A DNA stretch of 64,000 nucleotides from UBA721 sp002705165 (GTDB lineage: Bacteria > Planctomycetota > Planctomycetia > Pirellulales > Pirellulaceae), in the NCBI GenBank assembly GCA_045565995.1, contig JBJLEF010000001.1:1736001-1800000 (forward strand), written 5' to 3'. Each line of letters starts with the position of its first letter. Within the stretch, counting starts at the first letter, position 1. Of this stretch, positions 16,654 to 23,235 are shown piece by piece. The notes below the pieces were generated by a model, which made no database searches, was not told the origin of the DNA, and was given only the letters and a program-made list of their open reading frames with translations. A program made the position numbers and the translations under genes.

Positions 16654-19413
16654 ATGCGATTTTGGCTTTTCTTGTTGATGACCTCCAGTATTGCCATGCC
16701 TGCGGTGGCTGAAGATTCTGACCGAAAGACAGAATTCGTAGAAAAAGTACAGCCGCTTTTGAAAAAGTACTGTAACCGGTGCCATAACCCCAAAAAAACA
16801 GCCGGCAAAATCGATATTGCGAAGTTTACCGAAGCTACTCAGCTTTTAGCGAATCGTAAAGACTGGCTGAAGATTCTGGAGAAACTGGAAGACGAGGAAA
16901 TGCCGCCGGAAGAACCATTGCCTACGTTTGACGAAAGGCGGTTTTTGATCGAGTGGATTGACGGTGAGATTAATGAGATTGATTGGTCGAAGGTGAGAAA
17001 TGCCGGTCATGTTGCGACCGCTCGTCTCTCGCGTCAGGAATATAACAACACCCTGCGGGATCTCTTGGGGGTAGATCTAAACCCGGCACGGGAATTGGGA
17101 GAGGATGCTCAGGGTGCGAGTGGTTTTAACAATGATCGTGATAATCTTTTTATAGAACCGGCGATTCTGGAAAAGTATATCAAAGCAGCTCAACAATCAA
17201 TCGATCAGCTAATTACATTGCGTGATTCGCCGCTCAAACTGCATCTGGAAACAGAAGAGATGTTGATGACGGAACGTAACTCAAAACCAAAAGAATTTGG
17301 TTATGTCTTGGATCGTGGACAAATGACTTTGTGGGACTCGATCAAGTTCCCATCGAGTGGATATTATCGTTTTCGGGTAAAGGCCTGGTCGACTGCCGGG
17401 CCTACGGGTGCTCGCCTGAGAATTAACGATGAAGTACAGGGGGATATCCGGGTTCCCAGTACCGAGCCGGAGATGTACGACCTGATTGCTTTTGTCGAGA
17501 AGGGCACCCATCAGATTGCATGGAATATTCAACAGGGAGATTTCATTGTTAGCGTGCCTAACGAGGAAACCGAAGATAGGGGGGCCCAACCCGAACAGGA
17601 AGGGGAAGTGAAGCATAAACATTCTGCTGAGCCGGTCCCTCCGATGAACCAGTGGAGCAATATCGTCACGAAGCGAGCCATGCAAAATCATCCTCGTATG
17701 GTTCGAATCGATGGTGAGAATCAGCAAGTTACTCGTCTGCGGGAAGTAATGAATACTAATTTCTATAATGTCCAACGTCCGATCGAGTGGTTGCGATTGC
17801 ATGGCCCTATGGGCAATAGGTCCGAGCTTCAACGCTTCAAAGGTTATGTTGCCGAGCGGACTGTTATGCTGGATGACGCCAAGCAATTGTTGGCTGGCGC
17901 ATTAGATATTTCGCTGGAGGATTTGAATTATCAAATCAAGGAACGAAATGAGGCTGCCCTTGCTGACAATAAGATCATCTTGGATTCGGTTGCCAAGGTG
18001 AAAGCTCCTGCTCCTCAGAAGCAGCGAGCGGGAAATATAGCGATGGATTTTGTTCAAATCGAAGGGCCGATTTCCTTAAGCCCTGTCGGTGAGACGCCGT
18101 TGGTTTTCATTGCTGCGCCGGGTGAGAATAAGTCGGCAGTGATGGCAGCCACCGAGATATTGAGCGTGTTTGCATCGCGCGCATTTCGGAGGCCAGTCGC
18201 TGAGCAGGAGTTGACAGCTTACGTGGCATTGTTTGAGCGCGGGTTTAAAGATGTTGAAACATTCAAGAACGCACTGCGACTTCCGTTGACCGCGATTCTG
18301 GTATCACCGAACTTCCTATTTAAAGTGGAAGGTAATAGTGAGCAACAGGGTGAGTTCAAATTAAATGACTATCAACTGGCAACAAGACTGTCTTATTTCC
18401 TCTGGATGACGATGCCTGATGATGAATTGTTTGGGTTGGCGTTCAAAGGAGAATTATCAAACCCCGAGGTGCTGCGGGTTCAGGTTAAACGGATGTTACA
18501 AGATCCCAGGTCTGCGATGTTTACCGAGAATTTCATCAAGCAGTGGCTTGAGATCAGCGCAATTGGGAAGACGATTGGCCCGGATCCAAAGAAATTTCCG
18601 GAGTTTGATGCGGTGCTTCAGCAAGCCGCGATTACCGAACCTGTTTTGTACTTTGATCACCTCGTACGAGAGAATAAGAGTCTGCTGAAGTTACTCCATT
18701 CCAATGAGACATTTCTTAATAAGGCTCTCGCCGAACTCTATGGTTTGAAAGGTGTCGAGCATGAAGAGCTTCAGCTTGTCACTTTGAAAGATCCAAACCG
18801 TGGTGGGTTGTTAGGAATGAGTAGTGTTCTTACAGCGACTTCCCTGCCCTTGCGGACTAGCCCGGTCATTCGGGGTAAGTGGGTTCTTGAAACGTTGTTA
18901 GGAGATGAATTGCCCCCGCCACCGCCTGATGCCGGGACGTTACCTGACAATGCAGGCGATGTAAAAGGGAAGACTTTACGGGAGCAATTCGAACAACATC
19001 GAAATGATATTGCGTGCCGATCTTGTCATCAACGAATTGATCCGATCGGATTTGGGTTGGAGAACTTCGATGCCATCGGAAGGTTTCGCCTGACTCAGGG
19101 TGGCAGGCCTATAGATAACTCGGGTGAGTTACCAGATGGCAGGAAGTTCGCCGGTGCCAGTGAGCTCAAGCAAATTCTTTTGGGAGAAAAAGAGAGGTTT
19201 GCTCGAAATCTCAGTGAACGTATGTTGAGCTTCGCTCTGGGACGCCAGCTTAAGTATTTTGATGAAGGGCCTCTTCGGCATCTGACTGCGACTTTGTTAG
19301 AGAATGACTTCTTACCTCAGCTTTGGATTGAAGAAGTTGTCCTAAGTTACCCGTTTGGGAATCAGAACAATCAGTCTGCGATGGAGCAAGAAGTTCCTGT
19401 TGGCGACCAGTGA
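16654..19413 (+). CDS. Cytochrome c protein with DUF1587/DUF1595/DUF1592/DUF1588/DUF1585
   Basis: 919 residues from the ATG at 16654, which begins a clean signal peptide (MRFWLFLLMTSS to AVAED). Order of parts: PSCyt1-type haem domain with CNRCH at 40-44; DUF1587 at about 110-175 (RLSRQEYNNTLRDLLGV); a beta-rich carbohydrate-module-like segment at about 190-300; DUF1595 near 500-555; DUF1592 near 565-690; DUF1588 near 705-805, with a second CxxCH (CRSCHQRIDPIGFG); and DUF1585 near 820-890. It should be a secreted di-haem protein. The family is uncharacterised; co-occurrence with polysaccharide genes has led to suggestions of a role in glycan handling. It is divergent from the DUF1552 gene, its usual operon partner. 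Confidence 0.9.
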   Translation: MRFWLFLLMTSSIAMPAVAEDSDRKTEFVEKVQPLLKKYCNRCHNPKKTAGKIDIAKFTEATQLLANRKDWLKILEKLEDEEMPPEEPLPTFDERRFLIEWIDGEINEIDWSKVRNAGHVATARLSRQEYNNTLRDLLGVDLNPARELGEDAQGASGFNNDRDNLFIEPAILEKYIKAAQQSIDQLITLRDSPLKLHLETEEMLMTERNSKPKEFGYVLDRGQMTLWDSIKFPSSGYYRFRVKAWSTAGPTGARLRINDEVQGDIRVPSTEPEMYDLIAFVEKGTHQIAWNIQQGDFIVSVPNEETEDRGAQPEQEGEVKHKHSAEPVPPMNQWSNIVTKRAMQNHPRMVRIDGENQQVTRLREVMNTNFYNVQRPIEWLRLHGPMGNRSELQRFKGYVAERTVMLDDAKQLLAGALDISLEDLNYQIKERNEAALADNKIILDSVAKVKAPAPQKQRAGNIAMDFVQIEGPISLSPVGETPLVFIAAPGENKSAVMAATEILSVFASRAFRRPVAEQELTAYVALFERGFKDVETFKNALRLPLTAILVSPNFLFKVEGNSEQQGEFKLNDYQLATRLSYFLWMTMPDDELFGLAFKGELSNPEVLRVQVKRMLQDPRSAMFTENFIKQWLEISAIGKTIGPDPKKFPEFDAVLQQAAITEPVLYFDHLVRENKSLLKLLHSNETFLNKALAELYGLKGVEHEELQLVTLKDPNRGGLLGMSSVLTATSLPLRTSPVIRGKWVLETLLGDELPPPPPDAGTLPDNAGDVKGKTLREQFEQHRNDIACRSCHQRIDPIGFGLENFDAIGRFRLTQGGRPIDNSGELPDGRKFAGASELKQILLGEKERFARNLSERMLSFALGRQLKYFDEGPLRHLTATLLENDFLPQLWIEEVVLSYPFGNQNNQSAMEQEVPVGDQ

Positions 19414-19419
19414 TTCATC

Positions 19420-19572
19420 CTATCCGGTAACTTCATTATCGTTGGAAGCCTTAGCTCGCAGCAGTTTTGCCAACTCAGCAAAGAATTCCTCGATATCCAA
19501 GCGCCCCAATTCCAGCGGTTCTTTGCTGGTGAAAAGTGTATCCAAATCGGATTCTAACCATCGTTGTACCAT
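19420..19572 (-). CDS. Small acidic helical protein, 50 residues, unknown
   Basis: A 51-codon ORF starting MVQRWLESDLDTLF and ending NEVTG. AAGGA sits eight bases before the ATG, and the composition is protein-like. Charged and hydrophobic residues alternate in a helix-like pattern around DIEEFFAELAKLLRAK, with net negative charge. It has no signal peptide, cysteines or known motif. It converges on the DUF1592-type gene with a 6-base gap and follows the terminator of the phosphatase gene, so it should have its own transcript. A conserved element shared with the small ORF at 52079-52243 lies about 100 bases upstream. I do not recognise the protein; a short regulatory or adaptor protein is possible. 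Confidence 0.6.
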   Translation of the reverse strand: MVQRWLESDLDTLFTSKEPLELGRLDIEEFFAELAKLLRAKASNDNEVTG

Positions 19573-19644
19573 TTCAAATTCCTTATAAATCGAGTTCTAC
19601 AGGTCAATTACATCTAACTCAATCCGGTTGAGTTTTTGCTTGGT

Positions 19645-19693
19645 TTCTTTGACTAGTAGAAGTATCGATAAAGGGTGTGACACATGAGGTCAC
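19645..19693 (-). promoter_or_regulatory. Shared upstream element, copy 1 (promoter/operator candidate)
   Basis: Read on the minus strand this holds GTGACC, four bases, then GTGTCACACC; six bases on is CGAT, and later TAG and AAAGAA. The same blocks at the same spacing occur at 52322-52370. GTGAC and GTCAC form a near-palindrome. GTCACA stands 17 bases ahead of TACTAG, which would fit -35/-10 spacing, though both hexamers are poor matches to consensus. The element ends about 100 bases before the ATG at 19572. Confidence 0.6.
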
Positions 19694-19710
19694 AGGAAAG
19701 CGATTTCTTC

Positions 19711-19751
19711 AAAAAAAGAGAAGCCTCAAAACGGCTAGCGTTTTGAGGCTT
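19711..19751 (-). terminator. Rho-independent terminator of the phosphatase gene
   Basis: Perfect 13-base arms (AAGCCTCAAAACG, 19721-19733, and its complement, 19739-19751) around a 5-base loop. On the minus strand the stem is followed by CTC and seven T (19711-19717). It lies 29 bases past the stop of the PhoD-like gene. Confidence 0.92.
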
Positions 19752-19779
19752 TAGTGATTGCTCAAGAGCTCAAGGGATA

Positions 19780-21300
19780 CTATTTTGCTTCTTTGATTTC
19801 AATATTCAAAACTTTACCTTTTTCATCACGATGAATGAAGGCCAGCGTGGCAATCCCCTTTGCTTCCGGAAGACTGACCACCTGTAAAAATCCACCGGAA
19901 GGAGAATTTTGCAGGTAATGTTGCTTAATATGACCTTCAGGGTCGGTGCTCAATTCTTCCCCGGACTTTCGGCCGGGTCGGCTATTGGCATCGATCAACG
20001 CTCCGGAAGAGAATTCCTCGACTCCAGTGGGATCTTCGGCATGGTACTGCCAGTGCCGGTCACCGCAGATGAGATAGAAATTGTTGTTGTTCAGTCCTTC
20101 GTTTTCGAGAAAGTCAAAGAAGACTTTGCGTTCATGACGAAAGCCATTGAAGTTGGTGTGATTGTCGAATTTGCGTTTGTCATCAGGACCAACCATTGGG
20201 GTGGGCGACACCATCACTTTGAACGTGGCGTCGCTGTCTTTGAGTGTTTTCATCAGCCATTCACGTTGCTCTAATCCCCAGATGGTTTTTTCAGGCCCAT
20301 CTTCCATGGCATTATCAGTTCGGTGTATTCGTCCTTCGACAAACCAAAGCTGAAGATCTTTTGACACTCGGATTGTTCGGTAAGTTTTCGTTGTTTGATC
20401 TCCCATCGCCGCGTATGGTAGTTGCTCGTACATCATACGAACAGCCATTTCCACGCTTGGTAAATGATCTCCGGAATTATCTCCATCATCGATGCGGTAA
20501 TCATGGTCATCGACTTCCCAATAAGTTGGGACATGGGAGAACAGTGCTCGGTAACGAGGCTGTACAAATTGCTCATGCCATTTTTGCCGCATCTCTTCGA
20601 TCGTTTCTGCACGTGGATCTTTGGGGGTATCGTAGTACACGTTGTCCCCGGTTCCGACGAAGAAGTTAGGACGCAACTTGCTGATACTTGCCAAAGCTGG
20701 ATACCCGAGATGTTTATCCCGACCCTGATAAGGCTCGGGCAATTCGGTGTTGTTATGTTCCAGGTGAATCTTTCTGTCGATGCGGTTGTCTCCATGAAAC
20801 TTGGCATAATTCATTCCAGTCACGACAACAAAAGAAATCGGTCGGGATTGGTCTTTCCCGGGGTGGGTAATAAATCGTCCGGTTGGACCCGGTCTGAGTG
20901 TATCTTCATCGAGGCCAATTTTCGTTTTAATGATATAGGGGGTATTCGGTTTGAGATTCCTGAAAATAACTCGGGCGATATGGTCATGTTCAGCTTTTGT
21001 TTCGATGATCTGTTTCTCGATGGTTGTGAGTTCACTTTTCAACCGGGGACGACGCAAATCCACATCTTCAATCAGTGCAAACTTGACAACTCCGATGCGT
21101 CCCGGAACATCCCGATCCACCAATTGGGTGGTCGCAGTGAGTCGTACCTGAGCGTAAATACTGGTTGAAGTTAATTCTCCCATCATGATGCCTTGACCGG
21201 CAAACAGGCTTGGCTTGAGTGGTTTGTTTGGTTTTGCTGCCATTGCGGACATGGTGAAAGTCGCGAACAGGCAGGCAGCAAGTACAAATTGTTTAGTCAT
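19780..21300 (-). CDS. PhoD-like (alkaline phosphatase D family) phosphatase, exported
   Basis: 506 residues from the ATG at 21300, chosen because it follows GGAG and opens a signal peptide (MTKQFVLAACLFATF to AMAAK). An N-terminal fibronectin-like PhoD_N-type domain (about 30-150) precedes the metallophosphoesterase domain. Metal-site segments visible are TGDNVYYD, WEVDDHDYR and CGDRHWQYH. PhoD enzymes are extracellular phosphodiesterases/monoesterases using Ca and Fe; planctomycete members of this branch are numerous and untested. No Pho-box-like direct repeats were seen in the 105 bases shared with the divergent methyltransferase gene. A strong terminator follows. A phosphate-scavenging role is likely but not proven. 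Confidence 0.88.
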   Translation of the reverse strand: MTKQFVLAACLFATFTMSAMAAKPNKPLKPSLFAGQGIMMGELTSTSIYAQVRLTATTQLVDRDVPGRIGVVKFALIEDVDLRRPRLKSELTTIEKQIIETKAEHDHIARVIFRNLKPNTPYIIKTKIGLDEDTLRPGPTGRFITHPGKDQSRPISFVVVTGMNYAKFHGDNRIDRKIHLEHNNTELPEPYQGRDKHLGYPALASISKLRPNFFVGTGDNVYYDTPKDPRAETIEEMRQKWHEQFVQPRYRALFSHVPTYWEVDDHDYRIDDGDNSGDHLPSVEMAVRMMYEQLPYAAMGDQTTKTYRTIRVSKDLQLWFVEGRIHRTDNAMEDGPEKTIWGLEQREWLMKTLKDSDATFKVMVSPTPMVGPDDKRKFDNHTNFNGFRHERKVFFDFLENEGLNNNNFYLICGDRHWQYHAEDPTGVEEFSSGALIDANSRPGRKSGEELSTDPEGHIKQHYLQNSPSGGFLQVVSLPEAKGIATLAFIHRDEKGKVLNIEIKEAK

Positions 21301-21405
21301 TGTTGTTACTCCAACGGTTGGGTCTTCAGATTCAGTCCTTACAATATAAGGCAGACGGCAAACCAATAAACCATCTGTTCTATGAAATAAAATCAGACGA
21401 CCACT

Positions 21406-22362
21406 TTGAAAAAGATCACTACAAAACGTACCGGCTCCAGGAAACGAGCACCGCAAAATCGCACCCTGACGTTATCACGTTCAGATCGTAAACAGCTGCG
21501 GCCTTCGCTACTTACGCAATTACCAACACGAAGACGCAGGAAGCCCGTTACGGGTATTGCTTGCGGGGATTATCAGGACTGGGTTCAATATTTGCCACTG
21601 GGCTCGGTTGATTTGCTGATGCTGGACCCCCCATATAATTTGACGAAATCGTTTGGGAGATTAAAGTTTCAGGCGCGTGCGGAAAGGAAGTATACCGAGT
21701 GGTTGCGTGATGTCATCGGTCGGCTTGTGCCACTGTTGAAACCAACAGCTTCTATCTATATCTGTGGTGACTGGCGAACTTCGCTATCGGTCATGGATGT
21801 TGTCAATGAATTTTTTCAAGTTAGAAATCGAATTACTTGGGAAAGAGAGAAAGGGCGGGGTGCCAAGTCTAACTGGAAAAATTCGCACGAGGACATTTGG
21901 TTTTGTACGATGTCTAAAAATTACACCTTTCACGTTGAGCAGGTGAAACACCGTCGGCGTGTGATTGCACCGTACAGGAACGCGGACGGAAGTCCTAAGG
22001 ACTGGGACGAAGGATGTGACGGTAATTATCGTGACACTCACCCCTCTAATTTTTGGAATGATCTCTCCGTTCCTTTTTGGTCGATGTCAGAAAACACAGA
22101 CCATCCGACCCAGAAGCCAGAGAAGCTGGTAGCAAAATTGTTACTGGCGAGTACCAACCCGGGAGACTATGTGCTTGATCCCTTTGGTGGCAGTGGGACA
22201 ACAGCTGTGGTGGCGGCTAAGTTGCAACGTCAGTGTTTGTCAATCGACCTCAATCAGGATTACTGTCTATGGGCATTAAAGCGTTTGGAAATGGTAAAAC
22301 AGGATACCTCGATTCAGGGCTATGAAGAGGGTGTTTTCTGGCAGCGCAATTCAGGAAAGTAA
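21406..22362 (+). CDS. Solitary DNA methyltransferase (N4-cytosine/N6-adenine, beta class)
   Basis: 318 residues from a TTG at 21406, the only usual start codon after the in-frame stop at 21388. The first 45 residues are strongly basic (Arg/Lys-rich). The catalytic motif DPPYNL is at 74-79. The AdoMet-binding motif DPFGGSGTT follows at 258-266, after HPTQKP; this order (IV before I) defines the beta class. The middle part carries the target-recognition segment. These enzymes transfer a methyl group from AdoMet to an exocyclic amino group of A or C in a specific site. No restriction endonuclease gene is adjacent, so it looks like an orphan methyltransferase. It heads a tight operon with a DUF1653 gene (3-base gap) and an unknown cysteine-motif protein. 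The recognition site is unknown. Confidence 0.88.
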   Translation: MKKITTKRTGSRKRAPQNRTLTLSRSDRKQLRPSLLTQLPTRRRRKPVTGIACGDYQDWVQYLPLGSVDLLMLDPPYNLTKSFGRLKFQARAERKYTEWLRDVIGRLVPLLKPTASIYICGDWRTSLSVMDVVNEFFQVRNRITWEREKGRGAKSNWKNSHEDIWFCTMSKNYTFHVEQVKHRRRVIAPYRNADGSPKDWDEGCDGNYRDTHPSNFWNDLSVPFWSMSENTDHPTQKPEKLVAKLLLASTNPGDYVLDPFGGSGTTAVVAAKLQRQCLSIDLNQDYCLWALKRLEMVKQDTSIQGYEEGVFWQRNSGK

Positions 22363-22365
22363 AAG

Positions 22366-22614
22366 ATGCAACAAGAGTTGAAAACCGGAAGATACCGGCA
22401 TTATAAGAATAAAGAGTACACGGTGCTGGGAGTCGCCTATCACAGCGAAACGGAAGAGAAGATGGTGCTTTATCGTCAGGAATATGGTGAGCACAATCTG
22501 TGGGTTAGGCCATTTAAGATGTTCTTTGAAAACGTCACCGTTGACAGTCAAACAGTACCTCGCTTTGCTTACGTGGGGCCTTCCTGCGATGAAGACGGGG
22601 AAGTAGGGCAATGA
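22366..22614 (+). CDS. DUF1653 protein
   Basis: 82 residues, essentially one DUF1653 domain. YRHYKNKEYTVLGVAYHSET, LVLYRQEYG-like MVLYRQEYG, LWVRP and VPRFAYVG match the family in order. DUF1653 proteins are small cytoplasmic beta-rich proteins of unknown function, widespread in bacteria. AGGAAAG precedes the ATG. It starts 3 bases after the methyltransferase stop and overlaps the next gene by four bases, so the three products are probably made together. That is the only hint at its role here. Confidence 0.85.
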   Translation: MQQELKTGRYRHYKNKEYTVLGVAYHSETEEKMVLYRQEYGEHNLWVRPFKMFFENVTVDSQTVPRFAYVGPSCDEDGEVGQ

Positions 22615-23132
22615 CTCAATTTGCTAATGAATATGATTTGGTCGACGGGATTCAAATGCATGAGGAGAATCCTGAGCATTTTCATATTCCCCATGATTTG
22701 CTGAAGAAGTATTTAGCGGTAGACCAGTTTATTGAGCTTCGCATCGATTCTCCTCGATTCTCCGTACATCCGGATGCTCCTGAAGCGTGTACCTGCCCGG
22801 TTTGTAGTGGCGAAGCGAGGAAGCCGATTATAGGTCATCCGATTCCGATGTCATTAATGAAAGTTCAGGGAGCCCCGGTGCCTTCCCGTGGATGGGGAGA
22901 AGATTTTTGGGTTCGAATTGTCTCGCGTGATGGAGAGCAATTGCAGGGTCGAGTGGATAATCATTTACATGAAACGAAGCTTCATGGTGTCGAGTTTAAT
23001 GATGTGATTGAATTCACACTCGATCATGTTCTGGCGATACATCCTCTTCACCGCGAAGCGTTAGTTTTGAGCATGGCTCCGGAAGAAGTCAAAGAATTCG
23101 CGATCTGGCTGGGCTCACTACGGGCTGAGTAA
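22611..23132 (+). CDS. Unknown protein with CxCxxC motif, possibly DUF2314-like
   Basis: 173 residues, cytoplasmic by sequence, start coupled to the DUF1653 stop (ATGA). A CTCPVC cluster near residue 60 suggests metal binding. The second half (DFWVRIVSRDGEQLQGRVDN, then LHGVEFNDVIEF) has the strand pattern of DUF2314 domains, where an FWV segment is followed by a Gly-rich turn and an N-x-P/H-like loop. That similarity is suggestive only. Last gene of the methyltransferase operon. No recognised enzyme motif. Confidence 0.6.
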   Translation: MTQFANEYDLVDGIQMHEENPEHFHIPHDLLKKYLAVDQFIELRIDSPRFSVHPDAPEACTCPVCSGEARKPIIGHPIPMSLMKVQGAPVPSRGWGEDFWVRIVSRDGEQLQGRVDNHLHETKLHGVEFNDVIEFTLDHVLAIHPLHREALVLSMAPEEVKEFAIWLGSLRAE

Positions 23133-23235
23133 GCCTGCTTGCCGTGTACTGTTCGATCAAGCCCTTCGGAATTAGACTAAAGGTTCTGCAATAGCTTTTC
23201 CCAAGTTCAATCCACTTTATTTTCGATTGAGATCT

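Noticed and set aside
17281..17886. 201-codon ORF antisense to the DUF1592-type gene
   Set aside because: Lies fully inside a gene with clear domains and shows no motif of its own.
19674..19693. CRP/FNR-type operator
   Set aside because: The TGTGAC/GTCACA arms are 7 bases apart; the E. coli CRP site TGTGA-N6-TCACA has a different spacing, and no CRP-like gene is present.
20464..21168. 234-codon ORF antisense to the PhoD-like gene
   Set aside because: Shadow frame of a well-supported gene; composition is not protein-like and there is no ribosome site.
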